Source: Eudorina sp. 2006-703-Eu-15 (Eukaryota > Chlorophyta > Chlorophyceae > Chlamydomonadales > Volvocaceae). Taken from it: DNA of 64,000 bases. Below, piece after piece: positions 25,084 through 37,800 of this stretch (position 1 is the first letter of the stretch; each line of letters starts with the position of its first letter). A program made the translations under genes and the position numbers. The notes under the pieces were generated by a model, which saw only the letters and a list, made by a program, of their open reading frames with translations, had not been told where the DNA came from and did no database searches. The DNA is taken from NCBI GenBank assembly GCA_003117195.1, contig BDSI01000087.1, positions 1 through 64,000 of the forward strand, given 5' to 3'.

Positions 25084-25126
<43 letters not shown>

Positions 25127-26980
25127 CGGCCGCGAGGGCGACAAGCACGGCCGCGACGGCGACAAGCACGGCCGCGACGGCGACAAGCACGGCCGCGACG
25201 GCGACAAGCACGGCCGCGACGGCGACAAGCACGGCCGCGACGGCGACAAGCACGGCCGCGACGGCGACAAGCACGGCCGCGACGGCGACAAGCACGGCCG
25301 CGACGGCGACAAAGCCGACGGCGACAAGCACGGCCGCGACGGCGACAAGCACGGCCGCGACGGCGACAAGCACGGCCGCGACGGCGACAAGCACGGCGCG
25401 AGCGCAAGCACGGCGCGACAAGCACGGCCGCGACGGCGACAAGCACGGCCGCGACGGCGACAAGCACGGCCGCGACGGGCGACAAGCACGGCCGCGACGG
25501 CGACAAGCACGGCCGCGACGGCGACAAGCACGGCCGCGCAGACGCCCGCGACAAGCACGGCCGCGAGGGCGACAAGCACGGCCGCGAGGGCGACAAGCAC
25601 GGCCGCGACGGCGACAAGCACGGCCGCGACGGCGACAAGCACGGCCGCGAGGGCGACAAGCACGGCCGCGAGGGCGACAAGCACGGCCGCGAGGGCGACA
25701 AGCACGGCCGCGAGGGCGACAAGCACGGCCGCGAGGGCGACAAGCACGGCCGCGAGGGCGACAAGCACGGCCGCGAGGGCGACAAGCACGGCCGCGAGGG
25801 CGACAAGCACGGCCGCGAGGGCGACAAGCACGGCGGCGCGAGGGCGACAAGCACGGCCGCGAGGGCGACAAGCACGGCCGCGAGGGCGACAAGCACGGCG
25901 CGAGGGCGACAAGCACGGCCGCGAGGGCGACAAGCACGGCCGCGAGGGCGACAAGCACGGCCGCGAGGGCGACAAGCACGGCCGCGAGGGCGACAAGCAC
26001 GGCCGCGAGGGCGACAAGCACGGCCGCGACGGCGACAAGCACGGCCGCGACGGCGACAAGCACGGCCGCGAGGGCGACAAGCACGGCGCGGGCGACAGCC
26101 GCCGCGAGGGCGACAAGCACGGCCGCGAGGGCGACAAGCACGGCCGCGAGGGCGACAAGCACGGCCGCGAGGGCGACAAGCACGGCCGCGAGGGCGACAA
26201 GCACGGCCGCGAGGGCGACAAGCACGGCCGCGAGGGCGACAAGCACGGCCGCGAGGGCGACAAGCACGGCCGCGAGGGCGACAAGCACGGCCGCGACGGC
26301 GACAAGCACGGCCGCGAGGGCGACAAGCACGGCCGCGAGGGCGACAAGCACGGCCGCGAGGGCGACAAGCACGGCCGCGAGGGCGACAAGCACGGCCGCG
26401 AGGGCGACAAGCACGGCCGCGAGGGCGACAAGCACGGCCGCGAGGGCGACAAGCACGGCCGCGAGGGCGACAAGCACGGCACGGCCGCGAGGGCGACAAG
26501 CACGGCCGCGAGGGCGACAAGCACGGCCGCGAGGGCGACAAGCACGGCCGCGAGGGCGACAAGCACGGCCGCGAGGGCGACAAGCACGGCCGCGAGGGCG
26601 ACAAGCACGGCCGCGAGGGCGACAAGCACGGCCGCGAGGGCGACAAGCACGGCCGCGAGGGCGACAAGCACGGCCGCGAGGGCGACAAGCACGGCCGCGA
26701 GGGCGACAAGCACGGCCGCGAGGGCGACAAGCACGGCCGCGAGGGCGACAAGCACGGCCGCGAGGGCGACAAGCACGGCCGCGAGGGCGACAAGCACGGC
26801 CGCGAGGGCGACAAGCACGGCCGCGAGGGCGACAAGCACGGCCGCGAGGGCGACAAGCACGGCCGCGAGGGCGACAAGCACGGCCGCGAGGGCGACAAGC
26901 ACGGCCGCGACGGCGACAAGCACGGCCGCGGACACAAGTATGGCAACAGGAAAGTTGGTGACATTCCTGCACACAAGTGA
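21833..26980 (+). CDS. Secreted Kazal-like protein with giant GDKHGR(E/D) heptapeptide repeat
   Basis: Exon 1 (21833-21944) encodes a basic N-terminus and a hydrophobic segment (about residues 20-36, TLAAVLLLAVVLTAVG), read as a signal peptide or anchor. Exon 2 (22349-22479) encodes a Kazal-type core. Its C-x8-C-x6-Y-x3-C spacing, seen in PVCDLHGKVYPNACF, is that of serine-protease inhibitor folds; only four cysteines are present, so the domain is reduced. Exon 3 starts at 22967 in phase 0 and after ETCAPPG enters a 21-bp repeat encoding GDKHGRE or GDKHGRD. The repeat runs to about 26931, then GHKYGNRKVGDIPAHK and TGA. Single-base indels shift the frame several times, most densely next to the gap, so the protein in the middle is not reliable. 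All phases at the two introns agree. Extracellular location and inhibitor activity are inference. Confidence 0.72.
22728..22833 (+). repeat. Dispersed repeat, inverted copy at 41595-41700
   Basis: This stretch in intron 2 of the Kazal gene carries GGCGCCTCATCTTATTAG, CTGCGCACCCATCCTCCA and CCAACACACCAGGTTACCAG. The same words occur on the opposite strand at 41595-41700. It is a short interspersed repeat of unknown class. Confidence 0.7.
23845..24212. other. Assembly gap (368 N)
   Basis: A run of unknown bases inside the 21-bp array. The true repeat number cannot be known from this sequence. Confidence 1.
25084..25126. repeat. Homopolymer of 43 G
   Basis: An uninterrupted G run follows a GGGGGGCGACAAGCA unit within the 21-bp array. 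In the plus frame it reads as poly-Gly. Its position beside the gap and the ragged units makes a base-calling or assembly artefact likely. Confidence 0.9.
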
Positions 26981-28882
26981 ATTGCTAAGCTACTGGACAT
27001 CATTGGGACTTGATATTACAATAGCTTGGTTTGTCCACAGCAGTAGGATTCTTATGGGTAGCTGGATGCCAGTGCAGATGACTTAGTCTGTTAACTAGAC
27101 AGGGACTGCATCGCTGGTTAAGGCCTTGGTTAGGAAGACGGCGCCGGGGATAATGTATTGGAAGATGACCGAGAACCTTCTGGGTTCTAGGGCCCTAGTG
27201 TCAAACGGAAGATTGGGCATGGCCTTGCTTGGATGAGGAGGCCATAGTGAGGGGCGTTGGCTGCCGGGATGCAACCTCGGCGGCAGGCAGGGCGGCGGGT
27301 TGGGCTGTGCCGGTGGAGGGTTTGATTGTAGATGGCGGCGCAGATGGTCCACACACTTGATCCAAATGTTGTTAGCTGACGACTGCAATGCTACATGCCG
27401 AGTGATCCCAGGGGAACGCTTCCCAGGCCGGGATGCTTACATACATACTTGGTGTGACGGTGAACTGCCGTGAGCCGCAGTGCGCAGGAACTCACACGCG
27501 TGGACCGAGACGAGATGGCCCGTAGCCACTGAGGGTCGAGGCCGCGTGTCATTGTAGATGGATAGCACCGTGATCATTGTCATTGATGGCTGATGTTATC
27601 TAATCTTGTGATGGGATGTCGGCTGCTGAGCAACTCCTGGGTACATTGCCTCCTCCACCTGCCCCCTTGGGTGGTTCGTCATGGTAACGGATTTGGTCCC
27701 TTCTTGCCAATCGCAGCTTGACCATCTTTGTAACCTTATCTGAGTGGAGTGATGGCGGCATGATACCATTGCTGAACCTGCCAAAAGCCGTGTGCGTTGG
27801 TGCTCCCACAACGACTATCCAACAACATACCGTACGGTACCGTACTTTGCGGTATCCACCGGTGTCGTACTTTTAGCCAATGACCGTGCCCACCCCGTCG
27901 TGTGTCTGTGCAAAAGGTCTGGGCCGCGTGGCGCGTGTGTGCCGTGCACGCCCTCACACAAATGAACGAAGGAATGAATGTGACAGCGGACCTCACCCCC
28001 CCCAAAGGCAGGGATTACCCGCATGCCGCGGCGCTACCTCTGATGAGGCAGATCGCCCTGTCGTAGATAACCCGAAACACAACCTGCAGGTAGGAAGAGG
28101 GATCCGGCCCGTATCCTTGTATCCACCACAACAAACCCGCAGAGGGAACCCGATGGGCAGCAGGCACCATTACCAGTGGGGCAGGAGCGGAACTATCATC
28201 AGGGTGCAAAAGTCACGGCTATAACTCAGCATACACGGAGGAAGCCCCGAGTACACTCTCAACCGGCCAACTTCAAAGTAGTTCGTGAATGTCCGCGATT
28301 CTTTTGACGAAGTGTGGCAACAGTCTGACCTGGCTGGGCTTTTAGCCCACTTTGGTATATCCTGTATGCATAATGGAACAGCGTACCTGTTCTCCGCATA
28401 ACGACTTAACAGAGCATAACAACTTAAGAGAGCCTTGCAAAGGCCCCATGGGAGTGCGACACGTATCCCATTGGATCCCCGTACACGCAAATAAGATACT
28501 TGACATACTACAACGGACTCCTTAGCGTGGCCACCTGCGGGACCGTGGCGACCCGCGGCGAACATCCGCCCCCCCGCTCCCGCGGGGCCCCAAACTGCCA
28601 CCTTCTTATACCACGCACGATTCGGTTGTCACAGCAGTAGCGGCGGCCACCTCCAATACCTTGAGCTCCAGCACCGCTTCTGCTGCAGCTTCTGCTGCTG
28701 CTAACTCTAAAAAAACCCAAACGAACCCAGTAACAAAGGCGTACGTGGGGTGCAACAGCGCCGTAACCGGTAGACCCACGTCCCAAGATGCGCTCGCCAC
28801 AGTACGACATGGCGCCCTGTAATCCGTCTCTGTGCACTCCGGGGCGACCCACGGTCCATCGGCCACTCGTCCGCTCGTCCAA
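26981..28882. other. Intergenic, no gene recognised
   Basis: No supported exon is seen between the Kazal gene stop and the NRDE2 stop. A palindromic GTACGGTACCGTAC stretch lies near 27831-27844. The sequence 28160-28325 resembles 17880-18070. The C-rich and AT-poor segments contain only short open frames. Confidence 0.45.
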
Positions 28883-31800
28883 TTACTGCTCCTGATCGGC
28901 GAGGTGTTGCAGCATGATCTCGTACACATCTGTACGGAGCCGTACACCCTTGTCCGCCGCGACTCCCAGTAGCTCCGAAACCTCCCGGGATGAGAGCAAG
29001 CCCGCGCCCGCCGCCGCGTCACCATCAGCTGCGGGTTGTCCGGGCCCCTGGCCGAGAAGCGTAAGGCCCAACATCCACAGGTCCTTCGACAGCGGCACCT
29101 CCCGTACGGCACGCAGAAAAACGCGCTTCGACTGTACGACACGCCCGCCGCCGGCCTCGTGGCCCAGGTAGGCCGTCCAAACCGGGGCGCAGGAAGCCAG
29201 GTGGCGTGCGGTGGCGGCCCGCTCCAGCAGACGGCTGACCCGCGGGTCAGTGGCGGCGGCGCGCGCTTGCCGCGGGCCCGCCTCCGCCGCCAGCTGGGTC
29301 CACCAAACGGCTGCGGCCGCGGAACTCGCCACAGCCGCAGAGTCGGACCCCCCTGTGGCACGGTTGGATTTGGGTCCGCGAGTGGGATGTTAGGTGGAGG
29401 TCGGTTCCCAAATCCACGCGCCAACCAAGGTCGACGCGCTTACCTTTGCCCAACTTGCTATTTACACAAGGGCCCAGGAGAGTATTGCTCTAGGAGGACG
29501 CAACACGGTGTGCACACGGCACGTGCGGCAGCGCAAGGTCACACCTCAGGGCTGTGTGCGCACGGCACAAGGGCCGGCGTGAAGTCGCTCCTCAGACGGT
29601 ACTGTGTATACTCATGAATTTCTGACTTCAGCAAACCCATCATTTACCATCAGCAAAACCACCCCGCGCGCCACACCCAATCTGTTACATACCCAACCCG
29701 TACACATCCATGCCGTACATACACCCATGCGCGGGCGCGTTCCTTCGCCAAAGACCCATTCGTGGCCGTACCCGGGGCGCCGCCCTCCGCCAGCGCCTCC
29801 GCCAGCGCCTCCAGTGACACCTCCGCCCTCCTCCGCAGCCCCTCCGCCAGCGCCGCCAAGTCCCTCCGCAGCCGGCACTGCGCGCGCGCCAGGCGGCCTA
29901 GTTGCAGCCGCAGCGCCAGCAGCTGCGGGTTGTGGGGGTACAGCTCCAGAGCCTGCGGGGCACCGTCAGTCAACCATCAGCAAACCGTCAGCACACCGTC
30001 AGCAGCCTCAGCCCGGTCCCCAGCCGTTTATGGTGTAAGGGATACAATGTCCAGAGAGTACTGTGCAACGCATGGCAACAGAGGTACGAGATGGTCGCAC
30101 GATGACCTTGGACCCATCCACCCAAAATAGTACGGTACGGTACGACGCAGTACCGTACGGTACCTGCAGAATAGCCGTGCGCGCCCTCGCCGGCTGCACA
30201 GCAGCACCACCGCCGCCGCCGCCGCCACCGCTGCCGAACACGCCCCCCGCGGCGACTATGGCCTCCAGCTCCGAGACCACCAAACCACAGTACGACACCG
30301 CGAGGGCCTCGTGCTGGCCGCTGGCCTGCCGTACCGCCGCCGGGACGGCGGCGGTGGCGTGCTTGAAGATAGTGAGCGCCGCCGCCAGACCGCCGCCTGC
30401 GGCTGGGAAGAGGCGGCCGGTGAGGGCCTCGAACACCCCGCCCAGGTAGAGGCAGGAGGCGCTGGCTGTGTCCAGGGCGCCGTCCTGCGGGGGGGAGCGC
30501 GTACGATGCGACAGGCCCATTGCGCCATGGCCATTTGCGGATGAGAAAACGTCCGACAGACCCATGGGCCACTTCCGGAGACGAAGGTAGAGGCGGTGTG
30601 AACACCGCTGCGGCCGTGGTTGGTTGCCAGCCGGTGCTTGTTTGAAATCGAACACGGACACAAACTGAAACCGCCCAACTCGCAAAAGCGCGATACCGGA
30701 CATCGGCCGATTTACACGGCAACCTACGCCGCGGGACCAACTCCCGCCCCGCTCATAAGTAGCGAGTAACAACCCTATGAACCTGTGCCCCTCGCCCCCT
30801 CACCTGGGTCGACAGAAGGGCGGGTATGCGGGCCTCGAAACCGCGCCGCGCCGCCGCCACGTCCTCCAGCGTCACCTTATCCCTGGCCTTGTACGGCACG
30901 TACGCAGCGGCGGCGCCTCCGCCTCCGCCGCTCCGCGCCGGCAGCCACGACGCCAGGAACCACCGCAGCACGTGGTGAGCCCGCAGCGCCGGCTCCAACC
31001 CCGCCGCCGCCGCCGCCGCACTCGCCGCACTCGGCGCCGCCGCCGCGCGCTCCGCCTCCGCGTACTGCTGCACTAGCAGCGGCAGCAGCCGCTGCTCCTC
31101 CGGCGGCAGCGCCGCCGCGCCCGCCAGCGCCGCGTCGCGCGCCCGCCGCGCCGCCCGCGGCTGCCCCGCCGCGTCCTCGAGCGCCGACAGCGCCATCAGC
31201 AGCGCCACGCTGGTGCGCCGCTCGCTGAGCAGCCGGCGGGCCGCCTCCCGAGCTCGATCCGCGCAGGCCAGCAGACGCAGGCCAGCAGGCGGCGGCTGCG
31301 GCGGCGGTGATGCGGCCTCCTCGTTGTCCTGCTCGACGTCCACGTCGCCCGCCCGGGCCGCCTCCACCAGCAGGTACGACAGACACAACTGCCATTGGGG
31401 ATAGGAGGTTGGGGATTGGGGATTGGGGAACTAGGAAGCACAGGTATAGGGCGTTGGTGTGATTGGGCAAGCTAGGGGGATGGAGGGCGCTGAAGATAAG
31501 TACCATCCCCAGCACGAGCAAAACGGACGGACTCATCATAATCGTTGAACGGCGGAGAATGTAGGTGCAGGTACAGACTTACGCACGCAGTAGACTACCT
31601 CACGCTGAGGGTGGGAGACAGAATGAGGGTGGGATGAAAAGTTAGCAAAGGGTGGCCGTAGCCGAGACGAACGTCCGTACAAGTGCCGTACCTGAGGCTG
31701 GTCGCCGAACGGGCCGCGAGTCAGCAGGCCACGCAGCAGCCGCGCCACGAACGCCCGCCGCGACTCGTCCCGTAGGTACCAAGGGTACGACACCAGATCC

Positions 31801-34800
31801 GCGCCGCCACCGCCGCCGGGGCCGCCACATGCGGCCGCGGCTGCGGCGGCCAGGCGCCTTGGCAGGCAGCCCTGGCACGTCGCCACTGCCGCCTGCTGCG
31901 GCAGCAACCGCAGGAACGACTGGGAGCAGCATCCGACGGAGCTGCTGATCAGCGGTAGAGGCCCGGACAAGCCGCCGCCGCCGCCGCCATCACCGTCGCC
32001 GCCGCCGTCGCCGTCGGCGGTGGCCGCCGCCGGAGCCGCCGCCGCTGCCGCCAGCGGCACGCCCAGCAGCCGCAGGCAGCCCAAGATCAGATCCAGCTTC
32101 AGATCCGGATCTTCAATCGGGAAGATTCCGTCGCGGATGTCCTCCAGCAGGACCACCCGCTGCGCATCAGCCGCCGCCGCCTCCGCCGCGGCCGCGGCCG
32201 CGTCGGATGCCGCATCCCGCTGCGGCGACGATGGTGATGACCCATGGGTCGCGGCCGCAGCCGGCGGCCGCTGCGGCGCCCAGTCGCGGGTGGATCGCTC
32301 GCGCTCCGTCCGAAGCCACCGCCTGAGGATGTCGGGAGGCACTCCCTGCGGGCCCAAAACACACACAGCTGGGTTCCCCCGCTAGGAACATGCGCAAATA
32401 CAGCCTAGCGCACCTCGCAGCTTAATTTCTCTCTGACAAAACACCACATATGGTCGTGGGGGGCTTATTGCTACATACGCACACAGCAGCATACGGACGC
32501 CTCGTCAGGCAACAGAGGCAGGCAACGGTGGCAGGCAACAGAACAGGCAACAGAACAGGCAAGGCACACACGATGCCGCCTTTACCCACATCGCCTTACC
32601 CACATCGCCTTACCAACGTCACCATAGGTATCGCGGTTTATTGTCGAAGCACCCCAGGACCTAGGCCCCGCCCCGCCCTCGCACCTGACGCTGCATCTCC
32701 TCGAGCTGCTCGTCCAGCCGCAACCCCAGCTGTGCCAGGAGCTCCTCCTCCGTCAGCTGCCCCGGCACCCATCCGGGGCGTGTTTGGGGTGTGCCGGGGG
32801 GCCGGAGACGGGGAGACGGGGAGACAGGGAAGAAGGGGCGCATTGGCAGATGGTAGCGGAGATGAAGGACAAAGGGGGTGGAGCGGCTTACGGGGTGAAA
32901 AGGATGAGCACACCGGTCCGGCGGGTGGGCTGAAGACCAAACGGGTGAGCGGGTGGGTGTATGGTGTGGGGCATACACCGAACCGCATTTGCGGCGCTGA
33001 GACTGGGGGTGGCTGGGATGGAGGGCCTGACTGCGACAGGAGGGTGTGGTGGCCCGGCGAACGCGCTTTCTCCAGCCACGAGCCGCGGCCGCAGCCAACA
33101 CGGGGTTGAGGCCAACACGGCGTAAGGTCCTCCTCCTCGTCCTGCTCCCGTTGCTACTCCCAACCAGCCGATCCCCGACCGCCGCCGCACCTGGACGCAC
33201 CTGGACACCTTCCTCGCCCTCCTCCGCGGACGCCTCCTCGTCCTCCTCGCCCTCGCTCTTGCCGCCGCCAGCAGCCGCCCCCGTCGCCGCTGCGGCCGCC
33301 ACCTGCCCCGCCGCCGCCACAGCGGCAGCAGCATCCGGTGCCGCCGCCGTCGCTGCCGGCGGCGGCGGCGGCAGCTCGATCCAGCCGGTCCACCCGCCGC
33401 CGCCGCCGCCGCCGTCTTCATCCTTCTCCGCCTGCTCGTCGCCGCGGCGCCGGCCCTCCTCTCCGCCAGTGGACCCCTTCGCCAGCCACAGCGCGTCGTT
33501 CTGCCTCCGGTACCAGCTGGCCCAGCCCACCGCGCCCTCCTCCCCGGCCCTGGGCGCACCCGCCTCCCAGAAGTTGTCGAACAGCCGAAGCAACGCCCCC
33601 GCCGACAGGCGCGGGGGCCCGCCGCCGCCGCCGCCTCCTCCTCCTCCGCCGCCTCCTCCGCCTCCGCCGCCGCCGCCGCCGGCTGCGGAAGCGCTCCGGT
33701 CCAGGCTCTGCGGAGGGTCGGGGCGGACGGTCCTCACTTGCCCGCACACACAGCCGCGCGATGAGCTGCGGCCCTAATAGCACAGACCACAACCTCACAA
33801 GCCCGGTCAACCCCCGGAGTCTCTCGCTCAGATCGCAGCCGTGGAGAAGCCCAGGCTCACTTTGCGCCCTACCACGGCCAGCCCGCCAGCCAGCACACCC
33901 AACCAGCCCTGGCTCCACACCCACAGCGCCCAAACCACCTACGCCCACCGTTCGAAGGGAATTCCCTACCCCTCTACTACATCCCTCCACGAATACTCTG
34001 TATACCTTCACTGCGCTGCCCACCCTCCTCCTCCACCTACCCTACCCTACCTGTCTGCCAAGTTCCTATACCCCACCCTCACCCTCCTACCCCCGGTGCG
34101 AAGCAGTGGAACTCCACCAGCGCCTGCACCCTCGCCACCGCCACCTCGCTGGCACCTGCGCCCATCTCAAGCTCCACAAGCTCCAGAACCAGTCGCACAA
34201 GCTCCCGGTCCAGCGCCGAAACCGAAGCCAGCAGCCCCGGCCGCTCCGCCGCCGAGGCGGCGGCCGCCTGGCGCTGCTGGCGGGCGCGCTCCGAAGCCAG
34301 CGCGTGCATCGCGTTACCGTACGCCGCCTGGACGCCGTACAGCGAGCCCAAGGGGGAAGTGAGGATGGCGAGGTCGCAGATGGGGGACTGGGTTGGAAGG
34401 AGGACAATTCCTGGATTGCATGGGCGGCGGTACCTGGGTGAACCCTGCCGGTGGCTACCATCTGCTGGAGCTGGAGCTGCACCCGGGGGATAAAAAGGAA
34501 ACCCAAACCTGCTCCGTTCCTTCGTCAGGCCCTCTTTCCTCCCCCCTTACTCGCCGTACTCGCGGCCACCCTCCTTCACAACCAGTCCATGAGGCACCCG
34601 CGCACAGCCGCCTAGCATCCCCCCCCTGCGCCCCCGCCTCGCCTGCAGCCCTGACAGCTTTGCGGAGGCGAAGGCGCTCCGCCGGCGCGCAAGGTAGTCC
34701 CGCCACAGCGCCGGCTCCCCTGGGGTGCGCCGCAGCAGCCTCTCCCATCTGCGGGTTTCGGAGGGGCCGGGTCGCCCCGCCAAGCGCCAACAAACCCGCG

Positions 34801-37800
34801 GCAAGCACATGGATATGGTTTCGGAGGGCACTGTGCGCCTCTCAAGGGCCCAGACTGGCTCGCGGCAGTAGACCGTACCATAAGCCAACGTACAAACGTC
34901 CAGTAGTACGGTAGCTACCCCACCCGGCCCTCAACTATAATGACGAAAGGTTGGGGTTTGTTGAATTGCACCCGAAGCGGGTCGTCCTTGACTACACTTG
35001 TCGGCCGGCTTTACATTTTCTTACAGACGGGTCATTGATCTGGGTCAGGCGGGCTTTCACGGACTTCTCGCTAAACACCCAGGTCCTTGGCCAACTTCAT
35101 CGCCACCGACCCATGCACACAGTAATCACGGTCCTGGGTGGTCCGGGCGGGTTCGGACAGGTGAACCCACACCTGTCCATGAGCGCCTCCGGCTCCAGGA
35201 GGGGCTCACTGGCGGCCATCATGGCCCTCATCAGGGCGGTGTGACCCGGGTGGGACTCCAGGGCGCGCTGGGGTGTGGGGTTGGGCGGGCGTGGGAGTGG
35301 GAGTAGGAGTGGGTGGTCTTGCGGAGGGAGTGGGTGCGAGTGCTGTCGGGAAAGGCCGCCGCGGAGAACCCCGGGAGGCAGGGTTGTGTCGGACAAGTTC
35401 GTGGGGGCCTCCCCGAGGAGCGATAATGCTCCTCAGTGTCCACAGGCCGCGAGTGAACTGCAGCAAACAACAACACCTGGGTTCTGGGTGTGGCTTCTTA
35501 TCAAATACCTGTTCCAACAGGAGCCCCCAACAGCTACTCGATACCGAACGCCGCTTCTCTAAATGCGCTCAGGACACCTGTCGGGAGGGCGGGCGGTTGT
35601 GTCTACCGACTCGCAAGTATCTCCCCCCCCCGGCCACCCTCCCACCCTCGCCCCATCCACACACCCGACCTACACACCCTCAACCTCCCATCCCACTCAG
35701 GACCTCGGTCGGGAAGGCGGGAGGCTGTCCCGTCCCCCACCTGCAGGATCGCCAGCTTCTTCTCCGCGGCCGAACCCGCCACTTCCACCCCCCTGCGCGC
35801 CAGCAGTTTGGCGACCACGTCCTGGAAGGCGGCGAAGCGCAGCCACAGCTGTAGGACGGGGAGGAGGGAACCGGGGCCGAGGACGGGGACGGGGACGGGG
35901 GACGCCGTGTGGGCGATGGACAGTGGGGACGGGTCGCGACAGGGTCGGTGCAGGGAGGGCGCACACGGGGGAGGGGGCACACGGACATCTACCAGTGCGC
36001 CATTGGGGCGCTGCCCCGCGCCCCACCCATCCCGCATTCACACCCGCAACACCGACTCCCCATTCTCCGCATTTCTTATATTTCCCATTCTCCGCAATAC
36101 CCATATTCCCCATCCTCAGCGTTTCCGATATCCCCCATTCTCCGCATTTCCTTTATTCCCCATTCTCCAAACCCACATCCAGTGCTCAGTCCCAACCCCA
36201 CACTCAACCGCATCCGCACCTGCCCCCATCCGCCCACACCCGGGGGCCCCGAGCCCCGCCCCGACGCGGAGGACCCCTCCCTCCCCCTGCCTGCCTTTCC
36301 ACCCTCCGCACTGTACACTCCACCCCGTCCCTCCCGCGCCCCTCCCTGCACCGTGCACCCACCTGCACATCATGCGGCGCCTCCCTCACAGCCATGTTGT
36401 ACTCCCGGGTCCGCCTCAGCACCCACTCCTCCGCCGACTCCCCGCCCGCCTCCGCCGCCGCCAGCGCCGCCTGGACCTCTGCCGGCACCCGCCCGCCGCC
36501 GCCACCGCCGCCGTAGGGCCCTCGTTTCCCCAACTCCGCGTCTGCCGCGGCGGCGGCCGCCAGCTGGTCCGATAGGGGGATAAACGACGGCATCGGCATT
36601 GCCATCTTTAAGCCAGTCGCCGGGTCCATGGCAGCCCCCGAGCTAGCCCGCGCTGCCGCCGCCGCTGCCGTTGGCCCCTCCAGCCGCGACAGCAGCCACC
36701 CGGCCTTCGACTCCCGGGCGATGTCGGTGGGCACATCGCCCCGGCCTGCTCGCTGTGACCCTCGGCCGCTGGTCCCCGGCAGGACCGGCGCCTCCGACAG
36801 GAACACCCGCCGCAGCCGCCGGCTGCGCTCCGCCGCCACTGACTTGGCGCCAAAGTATCGAGCGGCCAGCGCGGACCCGCGGGTCGGTCCGTCGTCGCCG
36901 TCCCGGCCGCCCAGCGTCGCCGGCGCGGTCTGTCCAGGGAGGACCCTGTGTGCGCGTGCCCCCTTGGAGAGCCCCAGCGGGTCCGCGCGGTAGTACGACG
37001 CCACGTTACTGCCGTACAGGCATTCGTAGACCAAGTTGTCCAGGTCGCCGCGTGTGTCGTAGTACATGTCGCCGGGCTGCTGCGCGGCGCCTTTGAGGAC
37101 CGGCTTGACGGCGGTGAGCGCGGCCGCTTGACGCGGCGCCAAGCCCGCCGCCGCGGCGGCCCTCTCCAGCCGCAAGATCTTCGCCCGCTCATCCCTGCCG
37201 CCGTCACGGCCGCTGCTACTACTGCTGCTGCTGCCGTCGCTGCTGTCACTGCGACGGCGGTGCGACTTCTTCAGGCGCTTTTTTGACTGGCCCGCGCGCT
37301 GCGCGTCCTTGCCGCTCCGCTTCTTGTGGCCGCGCTTTGAGCGTGGAGAGGGGGAGCGAGAGGAGCGGCGCTTGCGCTTCCGCTTCTTGTGTTCTGTTTT
37401 GCGGCGGTCGGGGCTGCGATCGCTGTCGCTGCTGGACTCGCCGCTGGGCGAGGGGGAGCGGGAGTGAGTGGAGCGGCCGCGGGGCCCGTGTTCCCTCGGG
37501 CCTCGCGGTGCTTCCGTCCCCGCTGTGGTGGGTTTCCCAGCTTGTGGTGGGACCCCGGCCGCAATGGTGGGATGACCCCGAGGCCCAGCAGATCCTGCCG
37601 CCCTTGCGGTGGCGTCGTCATCGTCGGCCTCGCTGCTGCTTTCCTCCAGGTACCGCTCCGCCGCCCGCAAGAAGTCAGCCTGTGTGGAGTACTTGCCATA
37701 GGGCGCCTGGGGTTCTAGCGTGGCATGTGACTGGTAGCTCGCGTTATTGCTCAGCCACTGCGCGGGATTCTCCGAGATCGACCCGTCCGGTTGCGGCCGG

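Larger units (their letters stand above)
23003..26931 (+). repeat. 21-bp minisatellite inside exon 3 of the Kazal gene
   Basis: The unit is GGCGACAAGCACGGCCGCGA followed by G or C, with about 170-190 copies if the gap is counted at face value. None of the six reading frames of the unit contains a stop (GDKHGRE, ATSTAAR, RQARPRG on plus; LAAVLVA, SRPCLSP, RGRACRP on minus). GAG and GAC variants occur in blocks, which shows segmental amplification. Most units are perfect, but 24213-25080 is unusually ragged. Confidence 0.95.

Noticed and set aside
22896..27086. Five very long overlapping frames (1,323-1,371 codons) on both strands
   Set aside because: All arise from the stop-free 21-bp repeat. 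Only the plus frame entered from the Kazal exon at 22967 has splice support.
32450..34441. Plus-strand Ser/Pro/Ala/Arg-rich frames of 120-370 codons
   Set aside because: They are antisense to NRDE2 exons rich in GGC/GCC codons. The minus-strand model explains the region fully.
34434..34476. Extra small NRDE2 exon (LQLQQMVATGRVHPG)
   Set aside because: It has plausible splice sites but ends in a phase that does not match the next exon. Skipping it gives a better family match.
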